Shown here: positions 9,064 through 17,841 of the stretch, piece after piece | Layout: each line of letters starts with the position of its first letter | How positions within the stretch are numbered: position 1 is the first letter of the stretch | Source: Bacteroidales bacterium | Lineage (GTDB): Bacteria > Bacteroidota > Bacteroidia > Bacteroidales > Bacteroidaceae | Length of the DNA stretch: 48,848 nucleotides | Reading direction: 5' to 3' | NCBI GenBank assembly: GCA_012729225.1 | Contig: JAAYDO010000040.1 | Location: 1-48,848, forward strand | Position numbers and translations under genes: made by a program | The notes under the pieces: model-generated | Told to the model about the DNA's origin: nothing | The model's database searches: none | The model's input: only the letters and a program-made list of their open reading frames with translations

Positions 9064-10560
9064 CTATTGGGCTGGAACAGCGTCTTCCTTTGCCTTGGTG
9101 GCAAACTGCTGAGGTGTGATGGAGACAGGCTCAATCATGAACTCAGGTCGGTTGAAGGAACGAAGGAAGAAGGTGTAGAAGTTTGGATCTTTCTGAGGAA
9201 TGAGGAATGGCTTGTGTGCCTTGCCCTGACGATCAAAGTAGGCGATGTAGGGACGTGTGTAGTTGCCATCATCACGGCGAGAAGCAACCATGATCCAACG
9301 ACCGTTGCTCGACCAACTGGGGTAACTCTCAGAACGAGGGCTGTTGATGGCATCAAGTTTCTTCACCTTGTTGGTTTGCGTGTTCAGCATATAGATGTCC
9401 GCATCGTTATGCCATACATGGAAGCATCCGTATTCACCTTGGGCAAAGAGGACATGTTTGCCATCAGGGCTTACACGAGGCAAGGACACGCTTGCATTGA
9501 TGGAGTCGGATGCTGCATCATACACCATCTGCAGATTGCTGAACTCTTTGGTCTTCGGGTCAAAGTCGATAGAGTAGAGGCTATATTTCACCTCCTTGTA
9601 GCGCAGAATCATTTCGGCAGACTTCTCAATGCTGTCATTGTGATATTCGAAATGTGCTGAACAGAAGTAAAGTTTCTTGCCATCGGGAGTCCAGGTAGGG
9701 AAGACTTCCAGTTCGTCGTCAAGTTCCACGATGTTGCGCACCTCATTCTTTTCCACATCATAGAGAATCAAATCACTCTCAGTGTCCTGCACCTCAATCT
9801 TGTTGGCATCTTTGGTGTGGAAAGACTGACCTGTCTTGTTGGTAGAGAAAGCGATGAGGTTGGCTGTGGGATGCCATGCTGGATACACTCCTGCACTCAG
9901 TGTCTCTGCTGTTTTCAGATCCACCTTCTTGAGTTCTCCATTTGACACAATCATTGTGCCACCAAAGCCTTGTCGCATGTGGAAGAGCATGTTGTCGGTC
10001 TTGTAGTTCTTGTAGGAGTGGCAGTTGATGCACTGGCCCATATCTTCGGTGCTGACAGACATGTTGTTGTATATCTCACGCTCATCAAAATTGGTGAGGT
10101 TGAGCTGGTTGATGCTCAATTTCTCGTAGGCCACATAAGATGGCTGGATGACACGATAAGAGATATAGGAATCAATAGAGTCGGGGGCTACATAGATGTT
10201 GAACGGCTTATAACTTTTCCATGTGTCGCCAATTTTGGCATACACCTCCACCTTGATGCTCTTTTCTATTGACGCCTTGAGGATTTCTTGCCATTCCTGC
10301 TCGTCAATCTGCACTTTCTGCCCTTCGCCATAAGTGTATTCTCCACCAGGGAATGACAATCGAGCCACCACCTCGCTTGCACCTTCCTGCACAGAGAAGT
10401 TCATTGGACTGATGTTGCATGGGATGGTCACTTCTGTGTAGTCAGGAAAGATTCTTGGCAGTCGTGATTCTGCCTGTGCGTCAGTAGGTACGGTAGGATG
10501 TGTGCATGATGCCAGCAAGGCAACGAGTGCAGTCAAGGATAAGATTTTTTTCAGTTTCAT
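9064..10560 (-). CDS. Lipoprotein with CxxCH motif and TolB-like propeller
   Basis: The protein has about 498 residues from the start at 10560. That start gives a lipoprotein signal (MKLKKILSLTALVALLASC) with the lipid-carrying Cys in LLASC; an ATG 66 bases further up would bury it. Near residue 190 is GQCINCHSYK, a CxxCH motif as in haem-c binding, followed by repeated PD40/TolB-like blades such as PAWHPTANLIAFSTN, PTWTPDGKKLYFC, PRVSPDGKHVLFAQ and PSWSSNGRWIMVAS. A lipid-anchored propeller that may bind haem points to a sensing, binding or redox role at the envelope; the function is unknown. It sits between two DUF6057 paralogues, 97 bp after one and 36 bp before the other. Confidence 0.85.
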   Translation of the reverse strand: MKLKKILSLTALVALLASCTHPTVPTDAQAESRLPRIFPDYTEVTIPCNISPMNFSVQEGASEVVARLSFPGGEYTYGEGQKVQIDEQEWQEILKASIEKSIKVEVYAKIGDTWKSYKPFNIYVAPDSIDSYISYRVIQPSYVAYEKLSINQLNLTNFDEREIYNNMSVSTEDMGQCINCHSYKNYKTDNMLFHMRQGFGGTMIVSNGELKKVDLKTAETLSAGVYPAWHPTANLIAFSTNKTGQSFHTKDANKIEVQDTESDLILYDVEKNEVRNIVELDDELEVFPTWTPDGKKLYFCSAHFEYHNDSIEKSAEMILRYKEVKYSLYSIDFDPKTKEFSNLQMVYDAASDSINASVSLPRVSPDGKHVLFAQGEYGCFHVWHNDADIYMLNTQTNKVKKLDAINSPRSESYPSWSSNGRWIMVASRRDDGNYTRPYIAYFDRQGKAHKPFLIPQKDPNFYTFFLRSFNRPEFMIEPVSITPQQFATKAKEDAVPAQ

Positions 10561-10657
10561 ATCTGATGTAGTTGTTTTCTTTTTTTTGTTTGTCAAGAAT
10601 CGGAGAATCTTTCTTCTCCATGTCAATAGACTCTTGTTTGGGTACTTGGTACTTATA

Positions 10658-12655
10658 TTAGTAAGAATGAATGTCTCTACAGAAGAAGTAGAACCAATAG
10701 AAGGTGTGTCCGTAGGAAACCTTCATGGCCTCACCCACAGCTTTTGCATCCATGCCCGATGCGAGCAACTGATGTGACATCTGTTGGAAGCCCTGATAGC
10801 TCTCTCTTACCTCTGGACGGAAAGGCATGCTGGAAATGTCCATGCTTTCTGGTTCCAGACTGCCATAGAGGAGGGCTGCCTCCTGATAGTGGTCTGGCAT
10901 AGGCTCGCCACTGTGAAGTTGGGCATAGAGCATGAAGCGTTGCCAGAAGAGTTGTATGTCTTTCTGTATCAAAGCATAGGCAAGCGTGTACTCTTGCAGG
11001 AGTTTGCTGTCTTTGTTCATGGTGTGGCTGAAATAGTTGATCAAGTACATCTCGCACAATCCGTCATCGCCATCCAGTGCTGTGCCCATGTTGTCACGCA
11101 ATTCACGCACGGAGTCAAACTCGGGATACTTCTTGATGAGTTCTGGATTCTCTGTGATTGGCAACAGGTGTTCTGCCCACGCTCTGTAGTAGAGTGTGTT
11201 TTGCAGAATGGTCAGATAGCGTTTAGCCATTTCCATTTCTCCATCTATCAGGGCACAACGAGCCAAGTTCTTCAGATTGCGGTAACTATAACCGTACTCC
11301 ACGCTGTTCTCAATGCTCCAGCGAGTGGAGAAATTAGTCTTTCCGTGATAGTAGTAGATGAGTGGGGCTGCTGTCTGCACCATGTGTACAAACAGGGTGT
11401 CAAAGTCGTTCTCTGGCATCTTGCCCATATTGTTGTACTTAAACATTTCGTTGCCGATAGTGCCTTTATTGAGCAAGGCCACATTCTTCATGATCACCAT
11501 CTCACGAGGTGCATCGCCAGGCAGGCTCGCCATCTCGTTGAGTGCCTTGTCCCAGTCTTGCTCGTCCATGGCTTTATACATTCGCATGGCTGCCTGATAG
11601 TTGTGGTCGGTGAAGTTGCGCTTTTCCAGCCACATGTATGAACCCACCAAAGCAGCAATGCTTATCACTGCGCCACACCATGCCAAGTCACGTTTGCCCT
11701 GGTCGAGTTTAGACAAGAAAGGGAACACCAGTGGCACAGCGGCCATGATGATGAAAGGAACGGTGCGTGAGAAGGTCACAATCGGGCTGTCTGCAAAGAT
11801 GTAGAGCCCCACTGTCCACATGTCTTCTATGCGAATGCTTGTGTAGAGATTGTAGCAGAGGAGTGGGATGATGCCGATCAGCACCAAAGGAACAGCAGGA
11901 ATGACTATTTTGCTGAAGAGCGAGTCGTCCGCTTTGATTCTGGAAATGGAGAGAAGGCAGATGTAGAGCAGTGTGAGGAGCGCATACCATCCTAAAAAAG
12001 GATAGGTGGCAACTATAAGTGCCATGACAATGATGCGGTCTGTCTTTTTCTTGAAGAAAGAGAAAAACAAGGTCAAGAGCATGGAGAACAGATAGCCCAC
12101 TGTGCCATAGAAGAAATAGCCAGTCTGCTTGATGTAGTAGATCCAGTAGCCTGTGTCAATCGTGCTGACCAAAAGACACAGGACAGGTATTGCCAAAACA
12201 CCCATCCAGACGGCTTTCACCTTAAATGCATACTTGCTCAGCCACATGGATAGAATCCAGAGAGCAATGATGATGCCCGAACCAAGTGCTGGATGATAGA
12301 AGAATTGGGTGAGGAATGCCGCAACCCAACTGATGAAGCCTCCGGGATAGTGCATGCATGTGTCGATGAAAGAGCGGTCTGAGGTGAAGAAACTGAGGGA
12401 TTGTGCTGTGAAGAGCACATCGCTATTGAGCGTGATGAGGTAGTGAACACCCAACAGAGCCACAGTCACAGTGGCCGCAACGGCTATGACAATGGGCAGT
12501 CCCTTTGTGACAATTGTTTTTCCCGACTTCTTGTTTGTGTCATTTCCCTTAGAGGAAGGCTTCATCCCGTTCGTTCCCTTTTCTGGTGCGGCCTGCGCCA
12601 ATGGTGCTTTCTTTTGCCCCACAGGTTTCTCTCTTCTATTAGTTCTTTTGTTCAT
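10658..12655 (-). CDS. DUF6057-family membrane protein (copy 1)
   Basis: This is a protein of about 665 residues and unknown function, the first gene of the leftward operon. The start at 12655 (MNKRTNRREKPVGQ) is chosen because a promoter lies at 12718-12749; the longer open frame begins inside that promoter. A basic, Lys/Pro-rich N-terminus (about 60 residues) precedes roughly ten membrane segments and a soluble helical C-terminal half. It shares LTQFFYHPALGS, MRMYKAMDE, APLIYYYHG, LDGDDGLC and an aromatic C-terminal FYWFYFF with the paralogue at 7477-9027, but has more membrane segments. The pairing of two paralogues around one lipoprotein suggests a membrane complex. Confidence 0.85.
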   Translation of the reverse strand: MNKRTNRREKPVGQKKAPLAQAAPEKGTNGMKPSSKGNDTNKKSGKTIVTKGLPIVIAVAATVTVALLGVHYLITLNSDVLFTAQSLSFFTSDRSFIDTCMHYPGGFISWVAAFLTQFFYHPALGSGIIIALWILSMWLSKYAFKVKAVWMGVLAIPVLCLLVSTIDTGYWIYYIKQTGYFFYGTVGYLFSMLLTLFFSFFKKKTDRIIVMALIVATYPFLGWYALLTLLYICLLSISRIKADDSLFSKIVIPAVPLVLIGIIPLLCYNLYTSIRIEDMWTVGLYIFADSPIVTFSRTVPFIIMAAVPLVFPFLSKLDQGKRDLAWCGAVISIAALVGSYMWLEKRNFTDHNYQAAMRMYKAMDEQDWDKALNEMASLPGDAPREMVIMKNVALLNKGTIGNEMFKYNNMGKMPENDFDTLFVHMVQTAAPLIYYYHGKTNFSTRWSIENSVEYGYSYRNLKNLARCALIDGEMEMAKRYLTILQNTLYYRAWAEHLLPITENPELIKKYPEFDSVRELRDNMGTALDGDDGLCEMYLINYFSHTMNKDSKLLQEYTLAYALIQKDIQLFWQRFMLYAQLHSGEPMPDHYQEAALLYGSLEPESMDISSMPFRPEVRESYQGFQQMSHQLLASGMDAKAVGEAMKVSYGHTFYWFYFFCRDIHSY

Positions 12656-12717
12656 GACAATGGCTTTGGTTTCATTGCTCAGAAGGTATCTTCTGGGTCG
12701 TCTTGTAAATTTGGCTA

Positions 12718-12749
12718 CAAAGTTAATAATAATTGTGAAAAAGACCAAA
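12718..12749 (-). promoter_or_regulatory. Promoter of the DUF6057/DPP operon
   Basis: On the minus strand TTTG (12749-12746) is followed after 20 bp by TAACTTTG (12725-12718), the Bacteroidetes -33/-7 form. Transcription would start near 12711, giving a leader of about 55 bases before the ATG at 12655. Confidence 0.75.
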
Positions 12750-13221
12750 TAGAAGCAGAAAAAAGTGTGTGGCTCTGCTTTTTGGTCATCAACACTCTGT
12801 TTGCAGGGGATGATGTGAAATCATTTTGCAGAAAGGAAGTCATGAAGAAGTGTCTTCCGACAGCAAAAGATGTCCTTCCATTGAAAAAGACTTGCCTGTG
12901 GAAATTTCTTCAAGAACACTCTTGGGGGAAGTGCCTTTTGCTTCTATCATCCTTCGAGATGCCTTCGAGATGCCTTCGAGACGCTTTCGAGATGAAAAGA
13001 GGCTTAATTTTTAGTTTTTCCTTGATGTTTTTCATGAGAATTCTTGAAGCCATCTCTCCGCAATAGTCTGACCTCTTTGGCGGATGTTTAATTGCCGAAA
13101 TCATAATGAGTTGCGAAAGGCCTATGCGACAAAGTTGCATGATTTTCCTCTACAGAGTAAAAAAAACAGCACCATTAAGAAAGTTTTTCATGAAATAGTC
13201 GGCCTTTCTATTTTATTTTAG
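12749..13221. other. Divergent intergenic region with short repeats
   Basis: This is the spacer between the leftward DUF6057 operon and the rightward NifU-like/GGGtGRT unit. Apart from the two promoters and the 11-bp tandem repeat at 12951-12994, I see no gene: open frames on both strands are short and unlike protein. Confidence 0.6.
12951..12994. repeat. 11-bp tandem repeat, four copies
   Basis: Four head-to-tail units occur: CCTTCGAGATG at 12951 and 12962, CCTTCGAGACG at 12973 and CTTTCGAGATG at 12984. The reverse complement of the same unit recurs three times at 41567-41599. Confidence 0.95.
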
Positions 13222-13229
13222 TAATTTTG
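13222..13229 (+). promoter_or_regulatory. -7 element upstream of the NifU-like gene
   Basis: TAATTTTG fits the TAnnTTTG consensus and is followed by C, as often seen. It lies 57 bp before the ATG at 13287. No good TTTG box is visible about 20 bp upstream, so strength cannot be judged. Confidence 0.6.
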
Positions 13230-13286
13230 CACCTCGAAAGAGAAGAAAACACACATTTTATTAATTAATAAATTTGGTTTACAAAT

Positions 13287-13988
13287 ATGGTTTATTCAAA
13301 AGAAGTACAGGAAATGTGCTGTGTGGCCAAAGGTCCTAACCACGGACCAGCTCCAATTCCAGAAGAAGGAAAGTGGATTCAGGCCAAGGAGATCAAGGAC
13401 ATCTCTGGTATGACACACGGTATTGGTTGGTGTGCACCTCAGCAGGGTTGCTGCAAGCTTTCTCTCAACGTGAAGGAAGGCATCATTGAGGAATGTCTCG
13501 TTGAGACTATCGGTTGCTCAGGTATGACTCACTCTGCCGCTATGGCATCTGAAATCCTCCCAGGCAAGACCATCCTTGAGGCTCTGAACACAGACCTTGT
13601 ATGCGACGCTATCAACACTGCTATGCGCGAACTCTTCCTCCAGATTGTTTACGGTCGTACACAGTCTGCATTCTCAGAGGGCGGTCTCGTGATTGGTGCA
13701 GGTCTTGAAGACCTCGGCAAGGGACTCGTTTCTCAGTGCGGCACACTCTATGGCACAAAGCTCAAGGGCACACGCTACCTCCAGCTCACAGAAGGCTACA
13801 TCACAAAGATGTTCCTTGATGAGGACAACGAGGTGTGCGGCTATGAATATGTCCACATGGGCAAGTTCATGGAGGCTATCAAGAAGGGCATGGACGCAAA
13901 TGAGGCTATCAAGAACGTCACAGGCACTTACGGCCGCACAAAGCCAGAGCAGGGAGTTGTTAAATCTATTGACCCACGTAAAGAATAA
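13287..13988 (+). CDS. NifU/IscU-like iron-sulfur cluster scaffold protein
   Basis: The protein has 233 residues and ten cysteines. The piece ETIGCSGMTHSAAMASEILPG (Cys77) resembles the conserved region of IscU/NifU, where a cysteine in GCxxxxAS holds the nascent cluster. C49, C55, C56, C70 and C106 could be further ligands, and a CC pair sits at residues 11-12. It is longer than IscU (about 130) because of an added C-terminal half. It is the first gene of a two-gene unit with the GGGtGRT protein, an association I recall from other anaerobes. The codons are biased (AAG, CTC, ATC and GGT rich), which suggests high expression. Confidence 0.85.
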   Translation: MVYSKEVQEMCCVAKGPNHGPAPIPEEGKWIQAKEIKDISGMTHGIGWCAPQQGCCKLSLNVKEGIIEECLVETIGCSGMTHSAAMASEILPGKTILEALNTDLVCDAINTAMRELFLQIVYGRTQSAFSEGGLVIGAGLEDLGKGLVSQCGTLYGTKLKGTRYLQLTEGYITKMFLDEDNEVCGYEYVHMGKFMEAIKKGMDANEAIKNVTGTYGRTKPEQGVVKSIDPRKE

Positions 13989-13990
13989 TA

Positions 13991-13997
13991 AAGGAGG
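13991..13997 (+). promoter_or_regulatory. Strong Shine-Dalgarno site
   Basis: AAGGAGG ends 9 bases before the ATG at 14007. Bacteroidetes rarely use such sites, and I noticed none as strong before the other genes of this window, so it marks the GGGtGRT gene as unusual in its translation start. Confidence 0.8.
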
Positions 13998-14006
13998 AAA
14001 AAGACT

Positions 14007-15017
14007 ATGATTAGAGAAGTTAAATTCGAATCACAAGACCGCCGCATGCAGCAGATACTTGCTGCTCTCAAGGAGAACGGCATTTCCTCTATCGAAGAGG
14101 CTAACGAAATCTGCGAAAAGGCAGGTCTCGATCCATACATGACTTGCGAAGAGACTCAGCGTATCTGCTTTGAAAATGCAAAGTGGGCTTACGTGGTAGG
14201 CACAGCCATCGCTATCAAGAAGGGCTGCAAGAACGCTGCAGACGCAGCTGAGGCTATCGGTATTGGTCTTCAGGCATTCTGCATCCCAGGCTCTGTGGCT
14301 GATGACCGTAATGTAGGTATAGGTCATGGCAACCTTGCTGCCCGTCTTCTCCGTGAAGAGACAGAGTGCTTCGCTTTCCTTGCAGGTCACGAGTCATTCG
14401 CTGCAGCAGAAGGTGCTATCAAGATTGCAGAGATGGCAAACAAGGTGCGCCAGAAGCCACTCCGTTGTATCCTCAACGGTCTTGGCAAGGACGCAGCCAT
14501 GATCATCTCTCGTATCAACGGCTTCACCTATGTTCAGACCAAGTTCAACTACTTCACAGGCGAACTTGAGGTGGTGAAGACAAAGGCATACTCTGACGGC
14601 CCACGTGCTAAGGTGAACTGCTACGGTGCAGATGACGTGCGCGAAGGTGTGGCTATCCTCTGGAAGGAGAATGTGGATGTATCCATCACAGGTAACTCTA
14701 CAAACCCAACTCGTTTCCAGCATCCAGTAGCAGGCACTTACAAGAAGGAGCGCATCCTTGCTGGTAAGCCATACTTCTCAGTAGCATCAGGTGGTGGTAC
14801 AGGTCGTACACTCCACCCAGACAACATGGCTGCTGGTCCAGCATCTTACGGTATGACAGACACCCTCGGTCGCATGCACTCTGACGCTCAGTTTGCAGGT
14901 TCTTCTTCAGTTCCTGCTCACGTAGAGATGATGGGCTTCCTCGGCATTGGCAACAACCCAATGGTAGGTTGCACAGTGGCATGTGCCGTTAATGTTTCTC
15001 TCGCACTCAACAAGTAA
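14007..15017 (+). CDS. GGGtGRT family protein
   Basis: This 336-residue soluble protein contains the name-giving motif GGGTGRT at residues 262-268 (VASGGGTGRTLHPDNM). No enzyme activity is known to me for the family. Glycine-rich loops (IGIGHGNLAARLL, LGIGNNPMVG) suggest nucleotide or cofactor binding. Several cysteines (C37, C47, C54, C74, C92, C121, C154, C205, C322, C326) are present. The gene starts 18 bp after the NifU-like gene and ends at a strong terminator, so the two form a closed unit. The pairing suggests that this protein makes, receives or uses a metal-sulfur cluster; this is inference. Confidence 0.9.
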   Translation: MIREVKFESQDRRMQQILAALKENGISSIEEANEICEKAGLDPYMTCEETQRICFENAKWAYVVGTAIAIKKGCKNAADAAEAIGIGLQAFCIPGSVADDRNVGIGHGNLAARLLREETECFAFLAGHESFAAAEGAIKIAEMANKVRQKPLRCILNGLGKDAAMIISRINGFTYVQTKFNYFTGELEVVKTKAYSDGPRAKVNCYGADDVREGVAILWKENVDVSITGNSTNPTRFQHPVAGTYKKERILAGKPYFSVASGGGTGRTLHPDNMAAGPASYGMTDTLGRMHSDAQFAGSSSVPAHVEMMGFLGIGNNPMVGCTVACAVNVSLALNK

Positions 15018-15038
15018 TCAATCACAGATTATATGATG

Positions 15039-15076
15039 AAGGAGGTCTTCCAGATGGAAGACCTCCTTTTGTTTTT
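15039..15076 (+). terminator. Terminator of the GGGtGRT unit
   Basis: GGAGGTCTTCC (15041-15051) pairs perfectly with GGAAGACCTCC (15056-15066) around a 4-base loop, followed by TTTTGTTTTTT. Confidence 0.95.
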
Positions 15077-15372
15077 TGTGGCTTCAAAGGATATGCCATT
15101 GCAAGCGTCACTCCGCTCACCTTGATGGGTAGGGTGTCGCATGCTCAACCACATGCGTTTGGGATATACAGGTCTGCCCACCCCTAACCACACACCTCAA
15201 AGGTGCTAAGGTCTAAAAAGTAAAATGCGGAGGCAATCAAACAGGTATATCTCCTGCTCAGCAGATATATGGTTGCTAAGTGGCAACCATATAGTATTCT
15301 CAGTAGAAACCATATAGTTTCAGCTCACAAACCATATAGTAGTTTGAGGGAAAAAGGTGAAGTTCTTTAGAA
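15077..15372. other. Intergenic spacer between convergent units
   Basis: No gene is visible. The spacer holds the AACCATATAGT repeat array at 15265-15340 and otherwise plain sequence between two terminators. Confidence 0.6.
15265..15340. repeat. AACCATATAGT array with 22-23-bp spacing
   Basis: Direct copies of AACCATATAGT start at 15285, 15308 and 15330. An inverted partial copy (ATATATGGTTGC, 15265-15276) pairs with the first direct copy to form an 11-bp hairpin around TAAGTG. The 22-23-bp spacing puts the copies on the same DNA face. Position after a terminator argues against a simple promoter role for the GGGtGRT unit. Confidence 0.85.
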
Positions 15373-15410
15373 AATAATTGGGTGTGACAAACTTGCCACA
15401 CCCAATTATT
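15373..15410. terminator. Terminator of the xylanase gene
   Basis: A 14-bp perfect stem (15373-15386 with 15397-15410, AATTGGGTGTG core) with a 10-base loop starts directly after the xylanase stop codon and has T-rich flanks on both strands. It can serve the leftward xylanase gene and any rightward read-through. Confidence 0.9.
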
Positions 15411-17747
15411 TTATTTCTTCATCACTTTCTTGCCGTTCACAATGTAGATGCCTGCAGGAAGTTCGTCATATTCAGCCTGCATGCGTTGCCCTTGCAGGTT
15501 GAAGATCACCTCCTCGGTAGTGGTAGGTTGGTTCACCTCAATCTCGTCAAGACCTGTAAGCACACCGCCCAGACCACGCACAACACCTGCATAGATATGC
15601 TTGCGGTAAGCGTAGTTCAAAGCCCAGATGCCGACAGGAGTGTTGGCACGCCAACCACTGTTGGATGGAGAGTCGGTGGCACACCACTGGCAGAAACCCC
15701 ATTGCTGGTCTGCTGGGATGAGAGTCAGATACTGCTTGAGAATCCATTCATAGTAGTTTGCCATGCGCTTGTGCATGACCTCAGTCATCTGGTCAGTAGG
15801 CACATCCTTGCCGTTGGCATCTACCATTCCCATGTCGAACTCGCTGACACGAACCAGTTTGCCTGTCTGAGCCATGAGTTTGAACATATTGGTGATGGCT
15901 CTCTTCTTGTTTGCCTGAGTGGTCTCATTCATGTAGCAGGAGATGTGCATCTGAGTGCCTATGCCGTCAATCTTGGTCTCTCCATCAGCCTCCCACTTCT
16001 TGATCCAGTTGATGAGAGACTTCACTTTCTTGTTGCTATCCCAGTCACTTTCCAGATTATAGTCGTTGATGAAAAGCTTGAGGTCTTCTGGACCGTACTT
16101 GCGAGCCAAGCGAACAGCCTGACGCACATATTCCAGGTCGCCCATGTAGTCTTGCCAATAGAAGGCATCACCACCTACATCCCATGTGGTAGCACCTGGC
16201 ACATAGCCTGAAGAGTGTTGCAGGGTATAGTTGCCCTGTCCGTCATTGCCACCGCCGGAGATGGCCTCATTGACCACATCCCAAGCCTTCACCTTGCCGT
16301 TGCACGCCTGCATCATGCCCTTGATCCACTTGTCCATAGCATAGACGAGAGTGTCATGTTGCTCCTGCGGAGTGAGTGGGGTAGAGGTTGGCATATATAA
16401 GTAGGAGATACTGGTGGCAATCTCGGGAGCTTCTACACCCTTGGAGTATTCTTTGGCAGCAAAGGAACTGACATCTGTGCCTTCAAGGTCACCATTCTTT
16501 ATCTTCTCAATGCCATTGACCTTGAGACTGATGTTGTCGAAGTAGTATGTGTTCTCATCAGCCAACTCGCTCAGGTTGAAGGCGATGGACTTGCCCGCAG
16601 AGGTCAGTGTGCCAGAGAGGTTGATGGTCTTCCACTCTGTGGTGAAATTGATGTTGCCTATACCATTACCTACATAGTTGCTTGGGTCATTGTGAATCTG
16701 AGTAGAGGTCGTTGCGGCCTTGTCAGCACGTATGTCCATGCTCAATTCATACTTGGCATTGGCGGCAAACGAGCCTGGCACGAGCCAGAACTGGTTGTCC
16801 CAAACCTCTGATTGCTTCTCTGTGGCATGGATTGCCAGACAGCGGCGGTCTTCAGTCACGTTCTTTGCCCACTTCTCTTCCTCAAAGGAAATGGTGCGGA
16901 TATAGATGTCACCTACAAAATCGCCGCATTGCAGGAGCAGGAAGTCACTGCTTGGAATGCTGGCATAGGTTTGCTCCACCTCTTTCCATTCAGTGGTAAA
17001 GGAGATGTCGGCAGTCTTGCCTGTGCTCCAGTCGCCCACCTTGGTGTGGAGTTTTCCCGCTTTCGATCCCTTGATCATCATCTTCATCTTGTAGGTCTTT
17101 CCCTTTGTCAGGCCGAGGTCGCTAAATGCCACAAACTGAACCTCCCAAGAGTTCACCTGCTTGGTAGTGTGGATGTTCAGTCCATCAGTGTTGCTAAAGT
17201 TGAGCGAGAAGCCATACTGTGTCTTGTCGGCAGTCCAGCCCACGTTCTGAGTGGTGCGGAAGTCCTTGCGCGACACCTCCACTCCTACCTTTACATCGCC
17301 TGATGTCAGATCCTCTGCTGGTTTATCTTTGAGCAGGCTCTTGAGCCAGCCAATAGGCTGTTGAGAGTGCCATGCCAGCGTGTGTCCATACACATTCAGC
17401 CCTGCCGCATAAGCCGCATTGACATATCGCTTGACCAGATCGAAGTTCATGTCACCATTGCTGTTCACCACGCTTCCCATCTTCATGCAGTTGCCCGGTA
17501 CGGTCTCTGTGAAGTACTCATTAGACACCTTCCTCACGGTGGCATTGTTCAGATAGTCATTGGCACCAATGGCAAGGCCCAGTCTGAAGTTTGGATACTT
17601 TGAGTAGTCGATGTATTCCTTGAGAGGACTATAGTCCTTCAAATAATCGTAATTGGAATCATTCGGTTTGCCCATCTCATAGTTCTGCTGAGCCATCGCC
17701 ATAGACAGACTGCAGAAAGCACTGATGATCAAAAAAGTTTTCTTCAT
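15411..17747 (-). CDS. Secreted endo-1,4-beta-xylanase, GH10 with inserted CBMs
   Basis: From the start at 17747 the protein has 778 residues, with a clean signal peptide (MKKTFLIISAFCSLSMAMAQ). The GH10 domain begins near residue 35 (GLAIGANDYLNN, then YGHTLAWHSQQP), is interrupted by about 240 residues that look like two family 4/9/22 carbohydrate-binding modules, and resumes near 415. The acid/base is Glu494 in WDVVNEA and the nucleophile Glu636 in VRVSEFD. The last 15 residues (LPAGIYIVNGKKVMKK) look like a Bacteroidetes C-terminal secretion signal (type IX-like), common in Prevotella hydrolases. It cuts the xylan backbone outside the cell. It is transcribed alone from the promoter at 17810-17841. 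Confidence 0.95.
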   Translation of the reverse strand: MKKTFLIISAFCSLSMAMAQQNYEMGKPNDSNYDYLKDYSPLKEYIDYSKYPNFRLGLAIGANDYLNNATVRKVSNEYFTETVPGNCMKMGSVVNSNGDMNFDLVKRYVNAAYAAGLNVYGHTLAWHSQQPIGWLKSLLKDKPAEDLTSGDVKVGVEVSRKDFRTTQNVGWTADKTQYGFSLNFSNTDGLNIHTTKQVNSWEVQFVAFSDLGLTKGKTYKMKMMIKGSKAGKLHTKVGDWSTGKTADISFTTEWKEVEQTYASIPSSDFLLLQCGDFVGDIYIRTISFEEEKWAKNVTEDRRCLAIHATEKQSEVWDNQFWLVPGSFAANAKYELSMDIRADKAATTSTQIHNDPSNYVGNGIGNINFTTEWKTINLSGTLTSAGKSIAFNLSELADENTYYFDNISLKVNGIEKIKNGDLEGTDVSSFAAKEYSKGVEAPEIATSISYLYMPTSTPLTPQEQHDTLVYAMDKWIKGMMQACNGKVKAWDVVNEAISGGGNDGQGNYTLQHSSGYVPGATTWDVGGDAFYWQDYMGDLEYVRQAVRLARKYGPEDLKLFINDYNLESDWDSNKKVKSLINWIKKWEADGETKIDGIGTQMHISCYMNETTQANKKRAITNMFKLMAQTGKLVRVSEFDMGMVDANGKDVPTDQMTEVMHKRMANYYEWILKQYLTLIPADQQWGFCQWCATDSPSNSGWRANTPVGIWALNYAYRKHIYAGVVRGLGGVLTGLDEIEVNQPTTTEEVIFNLQGQRMQAEYDELPAGIYIVNGKKVMKK

Positions 17748-17809
17748 TGTCGTATAAATGTTGTGGTTAGATATTCTGTTTGTGTAGAATGCAGTGAGTT
17801 TATCGACCA

Positions 17810-17841
17810 CAAAGATAGGTGTTTTTTTCTATATGACCAAA
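17810..17841 (-). promoter_or_regulatory. Promoter of the xylanase gene
   Basis: On the minus strand TTTG (17841-17838), a 20-bp spacer and TATCTTTG (17817-17810) match the Bacteroidetes consensus. The expected leader is about 55 bases. The longer open frame starting at 17810 overlaps this box and is therefore unlikely to be used. Confidence 0.8.

Noticed and set aside
12656-12748. 31-codon N-terminal extension of the first DUF6057 protein
   Set aside because: It would start inside the promoter at 12718-12749.
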